From assembly GCA_965202895.1 (NCBI GenBank), contig OZ241901.1, positions 1,364,001-1,428,000 on the forward strand: 64,000 bases of DNA, read 5' to 3'. Under the pieces are notes generated by a model. The model was given only the letters and a program-made list of their open reading frames with translations. It ran no database searches and was not told where the DNA came from. Positions 42,349 through 50,517 of the stretch are shown here, one piece after another (position 1 is the stretch's first letter; every line of letters starts with the position of its first letter). The DNA is from JAJDXW01 sp965202895 (lineage in GTDB: Bacteria > Pseudomonadota > Gammaproteobacteria > HK1). The translations under genes and the position numbers were made by a program.

Positions 42349-43251
42349 ATGGAGCTCTGGGTCCCGATCACCCTGGCCGCCGCGTTCATGCAGAACCTGC
42401 GGTCGGCCCTGCAGAAACACCTCAAGGGATCCCTCGGCACCTCCGGGGCCACCTTCTGCCGGTTCGTCTACGCGGCGCCCCTCGCCCTCGCCTACGTGGC
42501 CCTGCTCGGCGAAGGATACGGCTTCGAGTGGCCCGCACCGAACCCGCGCTTCGTGCTCTTCGCGATGCTGGGCGGCCTGACCCAGATCACCGCCACCGCC
42601 CTTCTCGTCTACCTCTTCTCGCTTCGCAACTTCGCGGTCGGCACCACCTACTCCAAGACGGAGACGGTGCAGACCGCCGTCTTCGGCCTCGTGATCCTCG
42701 GCGAGCCGGTGAGTTCGACGGCGGCGGTCGCGATCGCGATCAGCCTCGTCGGGGTGATGTCCATCTCGGTCGCGAAGAGCCGTCTCACCCTGCGCAACCT
42801 GCTCCTCGGCTGGACCGGCCGGGCCGCCTTCATCGGCATGCTGTCCGGCACCTTCTTCGGGTTGAGCGCGGTGGCCTACCGGGCCGCCGCCCTCTCCCTC
42901 GGAGGCGACGGATTCCTGATGCAGGCCGCGTTCACCCTCGCCTGCGTGGTGGTGTTCCAGACCGCGGTCATGGCCGCGTGGATCCGGGCGCGCGAGCCCG
43001 GGGAGCTGACCCGGGTCGTCCGCGGCTGGCGGGTCGCCTCGCTCGTCGGGGTGTCGGGGGCGATCGGCTCGATCGGCTGGTTCACCGCGATGACCCTCGA
43101 GAACGCCGCCTACGTGCGGGCGGTGGGGCAGGTCGAGCTCGTCTTCACCTTCGTCGCTTCGTACTTCTTCTTCCGGGAGCGCTCCACCGCCCTCGAGGTC
43201 GCGGGGATCCTCCTCATCGTCGCGGGCATCGTCATCCTGCTCCTCGGCTGA
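42349..43251 (+). CDS. DMT-superfamily (EamA) permease
   Basis: A 300-residue membrane protein with ten hydrophobic segments arranged as two EamA repeats. Typical wording includes AMLGGLTQITATALLVYLF, SKTETVQTAVFGLVILGEP, and the closing VELVFTFVASYFFFRERSTALEVAGILLIVAGI. Proteins of this type export metabolites or amino acids. Its place behind ilvE may mean amino acid export, but this is a guess. The ATG at 42349 lacks a strong ribosome binding site. Confidence 0.85.
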   Translation: MELWVPITLAAAFMQNLRSALQKHLKGSLGTSGATFCRFVYAAPLALAYVALLGEGYGFEWPAPNPRFVLFAMLGGLTQITATALLVYLFSLRNFAVGTTYSKTETVQTAVFGLVILGEPVSSTAAVAIAISLVGVMSISVAKSRLTLRNLLLGWTGRAAFIGMLSGTFFGLSAVAYRAAALSLGGDGFLMQAAFTLACVVVFQTAVMAAWIRAREPGELTRVVRGWRVASLVGVSGAIGSIGWFTAMTLENAAYVRAVGQVELVFTFVASYFFFRERSTALEVAGILLIVAGIVILLLG

Positions 43252-43810
43252 CCGGCTCCTCCTCGGCGCCCATCCCCATCCGCCCGGACGGATCGGGTCC
43301 TCGCCCGCCGCGCGTGCCGGCCGCGATGGATGTTCGTGCCGGGCACCGGCGGCGTGAGCCACGCATTCGAAGAAGACACGGGGGAGGAGGACGTCGTCCT
43401 CGGCTGCCGGGTGTTCGCCACCGCCGCCCCGAACGTGCTGCTTGGCCGATTCCCGCCCGCCGCCCGATCGCGGCTCTCGTCCGGAGGACCGGGGAGACGG
43501 CGGCGGAAGACGGATGCCCGTCTTCGTCCGCCCCTATACTACGCCGCGACCCGCTCGACCACGGCCCCCGCCCCATGAGCCCGAGACCGTCGTTTCACGC
43601 TGCGGAACCGACTTGGCGCCGCCCCGTTCCGGTCCGGCCGGATCGGACCGGGGCGGCCGATGGGCCGGGGACGGCGCCTCTCGAGAACGCTTGTATCCCG
43701 TCCGCATCGTGCGCCCCTTCGGTCCACCATGGCGCGGAGGAAGTCCCGCGATCCCACGAGAAGCACCGCCCCTTCGGGTCCGGTGCGGCCGCGGACGCGA
43801 GCCGGCCGGC
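43252..43810. other. Intergenic region with a degraded repeat
   Basis: About 560 bases with no supported gene. A TATACT -10-like hexamer lies at 43535-43540 without a good -35. From about 43588 comes a degraded, reverse copy of the MITE-like repeat, annotated separately. Confidence 0.4.
43588..43740 (-). repeat. Degraded MITE-like repeat copy
   Basis: Starts GTTTCACGCTGCGGAACC, which is the complement of the right end of the family (TTCCGCAGCGTGAAA), and continues with GGGGACGGCGCC and GAGAACGCTTGTATCCCG, which parallel GGGAACGGCGCGTCC and GGGAACGCTTGCGTCCCG. The distal half and second terminus are lost. Limits are approximate. Confidence 0.5.
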
Positions 43811-44347
43811 ATGGCCCTGCCCATGATCCAGGACCTCGTTTCGCCGTCCATCGCCGAAGTGCTGCGGGCCTCCGGGCTCGACCATGAGGTGTTGCCCTGC
43901 GACCCGGACCTCGCCGACACCGCGGTCTTCTGCGCGCACTACGGCTACCCGCCCGAGGACTCGGTCAACACGATCCTCGTCAAGGCCAAGACCGGGGGCG
44001 AGCGCTTCGTCGCCTGCGCCCTCCTCGCCCACACCCGCCTCGACGTGAACCACTGCGTGCGCAAGCGCATCGCCTCGCGGCGGGTCTCCTTCGCTTCCGC
44101 GGCGGAGACCGAGCGGATCACGGGCATGGCCGTGGGCGGGGTCACCCCGCTCGGGTTGCCGCCGGACCTCCCGCTCTGGGTGGACGCGAGGATCATGGAA
44201 CGGAGCCGCGTGATTCTCGGGGGCGGCAACCGCCACTCGAAGATCCGGACGCCCCCGGCCATCTTCGAGCACGTGCCGGGGGCCGAGGTCGTCGCCGGGC
44301 TCGCGCTCGCGCTCGCGCCCGCGGCCGTGCCCGCGCCCGGCGAATGA
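43811..44347 (+). CDS. YbaK/EbsC-family aminoacyl-tRNA deacylase-like protein
   Basis: A 178-residue protein of the YbaK/ProX fold. Recognised by ADTAVFCAHYGYPPEDSVNTILVKAKT, FVACALLAHTRLDVNHCVRK with the conserved basic residue, the AAETERITGMAVGGVTPLGLP substrate-gate loop, and VDARIMERSRVILGGGNRHSKI. Such proteins hydrolyse misacylated tRNAs. This branch is rather distant from Cys-tRNAPro deacylase. The ATG at 43811 replaces a non-homologous upstream extension. C-terminal ~20 residues are Ala/Pro-rich. Confidence 0.83.
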   Translation: MALPMIQDLVSPSIAEVLRASGLDHEVLPCDPDLADTAVFCAHYGYPPEDSVNTILVKAKTGGERFVACALLAHTRLDVNHCVRKRIASRRVSFASAAETERITGMAVGGVTPLGLPPDLPLWVDARIMERSRVILGGGNRHSKIRTPPAIFEHVPGAEVVAGLALALAPAAVPAPGE

Positions 44348-44446
44348 CGCGACCACCTTCACCGCGCCCGTATCGCCGGCGCTGGACACCGGACGGACAC
44401 CGGCCTTCGCCGCGAGTGTCGAGCCGCCGTGGCCTCGGGCCGCCGC

Positions 44447-45232
44447 TCAATGCTCCGCGAGGAAGGCGCCGAGGGTCTCGTTGAAGACTTCCGCCTGCTC
44501 CACGTTGCTGAAGTGGAGGGCGTCGCGGATGACGACGAGCCGCGAGCCCTCGATCCGATCCCGGATGGCCTCGTGGGCGGCGACGGGCGTGCCCGGGTCG
44601 TCCTCGCCGACGATGATGAGGGTCGGCAGCCGGATCTCGCCGAGCCGGCCGGTGAGGTCGAGGCCCCGGATCGCGGCGCAGCATCCGCAGTAGCCCGCCG
44701 CCGGGGTGGTGCGGATCATTTCCCGGACCCGCTCCACCCGCGCGGGCTCCGCGGCCTGGAACGAGCGCGAGAACCAGCGGTCGATGGTCGACTCGACGAG
44801 CGACTCCATGCCCTGCGAGCGGGCGGCCTCCATCCGTTCGCTCCAGAGCGCCCGCCCTTCTCCCGGAACCCGGCTCGACGTATCGCAGAGCGAGAGGCTG
44901 AGGAAGCGGTCCGGGTCCCGGAGGGCCGCGGTCTGCCCGACCATCCCGCCCATCGAGAGCCCCACGAAGTGGGCCCGGTCGATCCCGAGCGCGTCGAGGA
45001 GGGCGAAGAGGTCCCCCGCGAGCTGGTCGAGCGTGTAGTCGCCCTCCGGCGCGTCCGTCCCGCCGTGTCCGCGGGTGTCGTAGCGGAGCACCCGAAAGCC
45101 CGAGAGGACGGGCATCTGGTCCTCCCACATCCCGACGTTCGCGGCGAGGGAATGGCTCATGACGACGACCGGCGCCGTCGCCGGACCTTCGAGCTCGTAA
45201 CGGATCCCGATTCCGTTCGCGGTGATCTTCAT
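44447..45232 (-). CDS. Alpha/beta hydrolase, 3-oxoadipate enol-lactonase-like
   Basis: A 261-residue hydrolase with the order of a PcaD-type lactonase. Oxyanion HSLAANVGMW and DTRGHGGTD precede the nucleophile elbow GLSMGGM (Ser), the acid Asp is near VGEDDPGTP, and the catalytic His is in DALHFSNVEQ. PcaD opens beta-ketoadipate enol-lactone in aromatic degradation, but no other pca gene is present, so general esterase/lactonase is the safe call. It is followed leftward by nothing; the fused E1 gene lies 166 bases upstream in the same orientation. Confidence 0.85.
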   Translation of the reverse strand: MKITANGIGIRYELEGPATAPVVVMSHSLAANVGMWEDQMPVLSGFRVLRYDTRGHGGTDAPEGDYTLDQLAGDLFALLDALGIDRAHFVGLSMGGMVGQTAALRDPDRFLSLSLCDTSSRVPGEGRALWSERMEAARSQGMESLVESTIDRWFSRSFQAAEPARVERVREMIRTTPAAGYCGCCAAIRGLDLTGRLGEIRLPTLIIVGEDDPGTPVAAHEAIRDRIEGSRLVVIRDALHFSNVEQAEVFNETLGAFLAEH

Positions 45233-45398
45233 GGGTGCGGACTCCCGGTTGGCAGGGCGCGGTCGGCAGGACGTTCGGCCGCGGCGGAGCGGGTCGGGCA
45301 GGGCGCCTCGTCACGGGTGCGGCGCTCGTTCGTCCGCCGGGCCCGGAGGACGGCGCCGTCGGCTCCGGCCCGGTCCCGGCGCCGATCCCACGCGCCGG

Positions 45399-47429
45399 TC
45401 AATAGGCGAGGGTCTCCCGGATGGCGTCCGCGATGCGCTGCTGGCTCGGGATCACCTGCCGTTCGAGGGCCTCGTTGTAGGGCATCGGGGTGTCGAGGGC
45501 GGCCACCCGCGCGACCGGGGCGTCGAGCCAGTCGAAGGCCTTCTCCGCCGCGAGGGCCGCGACCTCCGCTCCGAACCCGCCCGTCAGGCACGCCTCGTGG
45601 GCGACGACGAGCCGCCGGGTCTTGCGAAGCGACGTGAGCAGGGTGTCCTCGTCGAGGGGCTTCAGGGTCCGCGGATCGATGACCTCCACGCGGTGGCCCT
45701 GGCGCGCGAGGCTCTCCGCCGCGGCGAGCGCCCGCGGGACCATCGCCATCGTCGCCACCACCGTCACGTCCGTTCCTTCGCGCCTGACCGCGGCCTTCCC
45801 GATCGGGATCGCATAGGGCTCTTCCGGGACCGGGCCGGGGGGCTCGAGGTACTGGAGCTTGGCCTCGAGGAAGATGACCGGGTTGGAATCACGGATGGCC
45901 GCGGTCAGGAGCCCCTTGGCATCGTAGGGGCTGGACGGGGCCACCACCACGAGGCCCGGCACGTGGGTGAACCACGCTTCGAGGCTCTGGCTGTGCTGGG
46001 CCGCGAGCCGGATGCCGCCCCCCTGCGGCCCCCGGATCACCACCGGCACGGTGTTCTTCCCGCCCAGCATGAACCGGAACTTCGCGGCCTGGTTGACCAG
46101 CATGTCCATGGTGAGGGCGACGAAGTCGAAGATCTGGATCTCGACCACCGGTCGGAGCCCCGCGATCGCGGCCCCGATCCCGCAGCCCACGAAGCCGGCC
46201 TCGGAGATCGGGGTGTCCCGCACCCGGTCCTCCCCGTACCTCTCGAGAAGGCCCTTCGTCGCCCCGAAGATGCCGCCGGTTGCGGCGACGTCCTCGCCCA
46301 TGACGACGACGCGCGGGTCGCTCTCCATCTCCTGGTGGAGCGCCTCGTTGATCGCGTCCACGAAGCCGAGGGCCCGGCCGTTCCCGTTGGCGAGGCCCGG
46401 CTCGTCGAACGCCTCGTGCGGGGCGTAGACCGCGGCGCGGAGCGCGTCGGCCTCGGGCTGCCCCGCCGCGCGCCCGAACTCGACCGCCCGGTCGAGCTCC
46501 GCCGCGGTCTCCGTACCGATCGCCTCGATGCCCGCCTCGTCCACGACCTCCACGTCCCGCAGCTCCCGCTCCGCGCGCCGCAGCGGGTCGCGCTCCATCC
46601 ACGACGCGTACTCCTCCTCGCCTCTCGGGTCGCGGATGTTGGCCCGCATCGAATGCCCGCCCCAGCGGTAGGTCATCGCCTCGATGAGGGTCGGGCCGCC
46701 GCCGGCGCGGGCGCGCTCGACCGCCTCCCGGACCGCTTCGTAGACCTCCACCACGTCGTTGCCGTCGATGGTGCGCCCGGGGATCCCGTAGGCGGAGGCG
46801 CGCTCCGCCACCTGGTCCACGGAGGTCGTGTCGCGGTAGGAGGTCGAGAGCGCGTACTGGTTGTTCTCGCAGACGAAGACGATGGGCAGCTTCCAGACCG
46901 AGGCGAGGTTGAGCGACTCGTGGAAGACGCCCTGGTTGGAGGCGCCGTCGCCGAAGAACGCGACCGCGACCCGGCCGGACCCGTCGAGCCGGGCGGCGAG
47001 GCCGGCGCCGGTCGAGAGCGGCATGGCCGCCCCGACGATGCCGTTCGCCCCGAGGATGTTGAGGCCGAGGTCCGCGATGTGCATCGACCCCCCGAGCCCC
47101 TGGCAGTAGCCGGATTCGCGGCCCATCAGCTCGGCCATCATGAGGTCGAGCCGGGCGCCCTTGGCGATGCAGTGGCCGTGCCCGCGGTGGTGGCTCGCCA
47201 TGAAGTCCTCGGGGCCGAGGCTCGCGCAGACCCCGGCCGCGACCGCCTCCTGCCCCACGTAGCTGTGCGCGGTGCCCTTGATCTCGCCGCCCTCGAACAG
47301 CTCCGCCACCTTCTCGTCGAAGGCGCGGATCCGCCGCATCGTCCGGTAGAGGTCGACGTGGAGGTCGGGGGGCAGGCGCCGGTTGGACTTCGGCTTCGGC
47401 TTCGAGCCGGTCCTGGCTCGCTTGGTCAT
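45399..47429 (-). CDS. 2-oxo acid dehydrogenase E1 component, alpha and beta fused
   Basis: A 676-residue ThDP enzyme. Residues ~1-325 are the alpha part, with FEGGEIKGTAHSYVGQEAVAAG, HHRGHGHCIAKG and the ThDP motif FGDGASNQG...VCENN; residues ~345-676 are the beta part, with VVVMGEDVAATGGIFGATKGL, ISEAGFVGCGIGAAIAGLRPV and GPQGGGIRLAAQHSQ. It resembles acetoin and branched-chain/pyruvate dehydrogenase E1. Alpha and beta are usually separate genes. No E2 or E3 is adjacent. The N-terminal ~20 residues are Lys/Arg-rich. Substrate stays open. Confidence 0.9.
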   Translation of the reverse strand: MTKRARTGSKPKPKSNRRLPPDLHVDLYRTMRRIRAFDEKVAELFEGGEIKGTAHSYVGQEAVAAGVCASLGPEDFMASHHRGHGHCIAKGARLDLMMAELMGRESGYCQGLGGSMHIADLGLNILGANGIVGAAMPLSTGAGLAARLDGSGRVAVAFFGDGASNQGVFHESLNLASVWKLPIVFVCENNQYALSTSYRDTTSVDQVAERASAYGIPGRTIDGNDVVEVYEAVREAVERARAGGGPTLIEAMTYRWGGHSMRANIRDPRGEEEYASWMERDPLRRAERELRDVEVVDEAGIEAIGTETAAELDRAVEFGRAAGQPEADALRAAVYAPHEAFDEPGLANGNGRALGFVDAINEALHQEMESDPRVVVMGEDVAATGGIFGATKGLLERYGEDRVRDTPISEAGFVGCGIGAAIAGLRPVVEIQIFDFVALTMDMLVNQAAKFRFMLGGKNTVPVVIRGPQGGGIRLAAQHSQSLEAWFTHVPGLVVVAPSSPYDAKGLLTAAIRDSNPVIFLEAKLQYLEPPGPVPEEPYAIPIGKAAVRREGTDVTVVATMAMVPRALAAAESLARQGHRVEVIDPRTLKPLDEDTLLTSLRKTRRLVVAHEACLTGGFGAEVAALAAEKAFDWLDAPVARVAALDTPMPYNEALERQVIPSQQRIADAIRETLAY

Positions 47430-47558
47430 GGTCGGCCTCCTCTGCGGGACGCTCTCGTTCCTGCGGGACGGGGCGGCGCCGGCCGCCGCGGGGTAGCCCG
47501 GGTTGCTGCGGATGCCACGGCTGCCGCAGCCAGTGTGGCCAGTGCGGCCGCCGCGCGC

Positions 47559-48449
47559 TCACTCATCGTCCGGGACCCCGAGGATGGAGCCGGTCTGCGA
47601 CCTCGTGTCGCGCCGCGGCCAGCGCCCCGAGCGGACCTGCCCCAGGAACCAGTCCACCGCCTGGTTGAAGAGGAACGGCTCCTCGATGTTGATGGTATGC
47701 CCCGAGTTGGGAAGGGTGATGAGCGCGGCGGACGGGATCGTCCGCTTCATGAACACGTTGGGGGTGAGGCAGGGGTCGTCCTCGTCGCCGGTCAGGATGA
47801 GGGTCGGCGCCCCGAGCTCCCGCATCCGGTCCTCGAGGTCGTAGATGGACGGGCGCCGGCTCTGGACCCCGCGCATCGTGTTCGCCGAGCCCCGGAGCGA
47901 GTGCTCCGCGAGCTGCCCGCGGAACTCCGCCCAGCCCCGGGGGTCCTTGTTCTGGAACTGGACCCGGGTCGGGCCTTCCGCATAGCGATCCGCGAAGGCG
48001 GCGACGCTCGCGGTCTCGATGAACTTCGCGGTCGCCTCGGTCTCCGCCCGGAACTGCTCCTGCCGGTCGCGCTCGGCCCCGTAGCCGCAGCCCGCGACGA
48101 CGAGCGAGAGGGCGCGCTCCGGGTGATGGAGGCCGAAGTGCAGGGCCGCGAACCCGCCCATGGAGAGCCCGATGACGTGGGCGCGCTCGATCCCGAGGTG
48201 GTCGAGCACCGCGAGCGCGTCGAGGCGGGCGCGGTCCTGGGAGTAGCGGCCGGCATCCTCGGGGACGTCGGACGGCGGGTAGCCCCGCGCGTTGTAGGCG
48301 ATGCAGCGGTACGCGCGCCCGAAATGCCGGATCTGCGGCTCCCATGCCCGGTAGTCGCCGGCGAACTCGTGGATGAAGACGATCGCCTCGCCGCTCCCGG
48401 TCTCCTCGTAGTAGAGCGAGACCCCGTCGTCGGTCCTGGCATACGGCAT
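47559..48449 (-). CDS. Alpha/beta hydrolase
   Basis: A 296-residue hydrolase: HEFAGDYRAWEPQI (oxyanion His-Glu), NARGYPPSDVP, nucleophile elbow GLSMGGFAALHFG, acid Asp in LTGDEDDP and catalytic His in LPNSGHTINIEEP. The latter wording is common in carboxylesterases and in some C-C bond hydrolases. The ATG at 48449 has GAGGAGGAA upstream and replaces an arginine-rich open extension. It is the first gene of a leftward run with the fused E1 and the lactonase-like hydrolase, with a divergent CoA transferase on the other side. Confidence 0.85.
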   Translation of the reverse strand: MPYARTDDGVSLYYEETGSGEAIVFIHEFAGDYRAWEPQIRHFGRAYRCIAYNARGYPPSDVPEDAGRYSQDRARLDALAVLDHLGIERAHVIGLSMGGFAALHFGLHHPERALSLVVAGCGYGAERDRQEQFRAETEATAKFIETASVAAFADRYAEGPTRVQFQNKDPRGWAEFRGQLAEHSLRGSANTMRGVQSRRPSIYDLEDRMRELGAPTLILTGDEDDPCLTPNVFMKRTIPSAALITLPNSGHTINIEEPFLFNQAVDWFLGQVRSGRWPRRDTRSQTGSILGVPDDE

Positions 48450-48838
48450 GAAGTTCCTCCTCGTTCGATCGATCCGGCGCGATGCGGCCCGCCCCGAGCG
48501 CGGCCCCGCCCCCCGGCGGGCCGGGACCGGCCCGACTGGCCGGGCGCACGGCCGCCCAAGTCTAACCGTTCCTCCGGGGCGAAGCGGGTCCGCGCGCCCG
48601 GAACGGCGGCTCCGTCTCTGCCCCACATGCCCGACCTGCGCGAGGCGGGTCCGCGCGCGTGGAGCGGCGGCGCCTCCCGGCTTCCGGGGGCACGGGAGCC
48701 CGACGTCGACCGGAGCCGGGCTCGCATACCCGAGCCGACCCCCGCGCGCGAAGCGCTCCGGGACCCCCGGCGGCGCGCTCTGTGGCGCGCGGGCCGGCGA
48801 GCCCGTACCCTGTTCGCGGTACGAGAGGAGGGAACGAG
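48450..48838. other. Divergent intergenic region with an imperfect direct repeat
   Basis: Contains two imperfect copies of GCGA(A/G)GCGGGTCCGCGCG, near 48579 and 48640, each followed by GGA(A/G)CGGCGGC. No gene is supported. GAGAGGAGGG just before 48839 is the ribosome binding site of the CoA transferase. Confidence 0.4.
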
Positions 48839-50050
48839 ATGGCGGGACCGCTCGAAGGCGTCAAGGTGCTGGAGCTCACGCGGGTGGGGCCCGGTGCGTT
48901 CTGCACCATGATGCTGGCCGACATGGGCGCGGAGGTGCTCAAGATCGAGCCCCCGCCCACCGGGGCGCTCCGGGGGTCGGGCGCGTCGCCGGGGCCGGAC
49001 GAGGCCCGTACCCTCGCGACGAGCTTCACCAACCGGAACAAGCGAAGCCTCACCCTCGACCTCAAGGCGCCGGGAGGGCAGGAGATCCTGCACGCCCTCG
49101 TCCGTGAATACGATGTGCTGGTCGAGGGCTTCCGGCCGGGGGTGATGGACCGTCTCGGCGGTGGGTACGAGCGGCTGCGCGAGATGAATCCGCGGCTCGT
49201 CTACTGCGCGCTCAGCGGCTTCGGACAGGACGGCCCCTACCGGGACCGGCCCGCCCACGATCTCAACTTCCTCTCCCTCGCCGGGGTGCTGGACCTCATC
49301 GGCGAGCCGGACCGCGACCCCGCCATCCCCCTCAACGTCATCGCCGACTACGCGGGCGCCTCCATGCACGGCTTCGCCGGCGTCCTGCTCGCCCTCTACG
49401 CACGCGAACGCACCGGGCGCGGCCAGCTCGTGGACGTCTCCTACCTCGACACCACCATCTCCCTCCTCGCCGCCACCCCGGTCGTGCGCGACTTCTTCTC
49501 CCACGGCGAGATGCCGGGGCGCGGCAAGGGGGTGTTCGCCGGGCGGCACGCCTACTACGGCACGTACCGCACCCGCGACGGCAAGCGGATCAGCGTCGGC
49601 TGCACCGAGCCCTGGCTCTGGGACAACTTCTGCGACGCGGTGGGCCGGCCGCACCTCAAGGAGTGCGGCATGAAGATGGGCGACTTCTCCCGCCCCGCGG
49701 GCGAGGCGCACGCCGCGGCGCGCGAGGAGCTGGCGGAGCTGTTCCTGACCCGCGACCGCGACGAGTGGTACGAGCTGCTGGTCGAGGCAGACGTGTGCGC
49801 GGGCCCCGTCTACTCGGTCCCGGAGGTATACGACGACCCGCAGGTGAAGCACCGGCAGATGGCCCTCGACCTCGATCATCCCGAAGCGGGCCGGGTGACG
49901 CAGGCCGGGGTCGCGATCAAGCTCTCCGAGACGCCGGGCGGGGTGCGGAGCTTCGCCCCCCACCTCGGCCAGCACACCGGCGAGGTGCTGGACTCCCTCG
50001 GCTACTCGGAGGCCGACGCCGCCCGCCTCCGCGAGCAGCGCATCGTGTAG
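48839..50050 (+). CDS. CaiB/BaiF-family CoA transferase or alpha-methylacyl-CoA racemase
   Basis: Class III CoA-transferase family protein, 403 residues. GVKVLELTRVGPGAFCTMMLADMGAEVLKIE is the family N-terminus; FTNRNKRSLTLDLK and RLVYCALSGFGQDGPY follow. The presence of AHDLNFLSLAGVL and NVIADYAGASM corresponds to the His and Asp that act in alpha-methylacyl-CoA racemase, favouring the racemase subgroup over true transferases. The start at 48839 has a strong ribosome binding site. It likely takes part in breakdown of branched acyl-CoAs with the dehydrogenase genes of this region. Confidence 0.85.
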   Translation: MAGPLEGVKVLELTRVGPGAFCTMMLADMGAEVLKIEPPPTGALRGSGASPGPDEARTLATSFTNRNKRSLTLDLKAPGGQEILHALVREYDVLVEGFRPGVMDRLGGGYERLREMNPRLVYCALSGFGQDGPYRDRPAHDLNFLSLAGVLDLIGEPDRDPAIPLNVIADYAGASMHGFAGVLLALYARERTGRGQLVDVSYLDTTISLLAATPVVRDFFSHGEMPGRGKGVFAGRHAYYGTYRTRDGKRISVGCTEPWLWDNFCDAVGRPHLKECGMKMGDFSRPAGEAHAAAREELAELFLTRDRDEWYELLVEADVCAGPVYSVPEVYDDPQVKHRQMALDLDHPEAGRVTQAGVAIKLSETPGGVRSFAPHLGQHTGEVLDSLGYSEADAARLREQRIV

Positions 50051-50199
50051 CCGCGCGCCCGTTCCCGACCGCCGGCGCCAGTGCCGGCGCCGGCGGCAAC
50101 ACTGCGCCCCCCTGCCGCGCTCCCTCCTCGGGCGCGGCGCCCCGGCCCCGGCTCGTCGAAGGGGGTGCTCTTAACGGGCATTGAACGAGGCCCCTTCTT

Positions 50200-50229
50200 C
50201 TTGACCAGGGGACGGGATCGGAATAGTCT
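50200..50229 (+). promoter_or_regulatory. Promoter-like elements before the tRNA gene
   Basis: TTGACC (50200-50205) and TAGTCT (50224-50229) are 18 bases apart and end 20 bases before the first tRNA base, the usual position for a tRNA promoter. Confidence 0.45.
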
Positions 50230-50249
50230 CGGCGCCCGTGGCCTGAATT

Positions 50250-50322
50250 GCGGGTGTAGCTCAGGGGGCAGAGCGCTGCCGATACAAGGCAGAGGCCGCA
50301 GGTTCGAGTCCTGCCACCCGCT
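50250..50322 (+). tRNA. tRNA gene with UAC anticodon on a Gly-like body, abnormal anticodon loop
   Basis: A full cloverleaf of 73 bases: acceptor GCGGGTG/CACCCGC, D stem GCTC/GAGC, anticodon stem CTGCC/GGCAG, T-arm GCAGG-TTCGAGT-CCTGC. The loop is GATACAA: anticodon TAC (valine) but A at position 33 where U is nearly invariant, and G at 32. The acceptor stem and discriminator T73 match bacterial tRNA-Gly rather than tRNA-Val (A73). The 3' end continues CCT, so CCA is not encoded, unlike the tRNA-Gln in this window. A promoter lies upstream. It may be a decayed, recruited or specialised tRNA. Confidence 0.7.
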
Positions 50323-50517
50323 CCTGCTTGAAGGCCGCCAAACACCGGATGGACGGATCGGGCGAATGCGGCCGACCGTGAGGGAAGGTCTTTCTTGAGG
50401 GGGTTCTCGAAATCCGGCTCAAGGCGCCGGATCGCTCCGCGGCATGTCGAAGTGGAATCGAAGCTCTCGAGGCAGTGCCGGCAGCAAATTCGAGAGCTTC
50501 CCTCGAGGAAAACAAGG

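Noticed and set aside
43442..43810. N-terminal extension of the YbaK-like protein
   Set aside because: The extension runs through a decayed repeat and is Pro/Arg-rich; similarity begins at the ATG at 43811.
45222..48911. A 1229-residue open frame opposite the fused E1 and hydrolase genes
   Set aside because: It is an antisense artefact: GC-rich codons leave few stops on the opposite strand. The product is Asp/Arg/Gly-rich without domains, while the minus-strand genes have clear motifs and ribosome binding sites.
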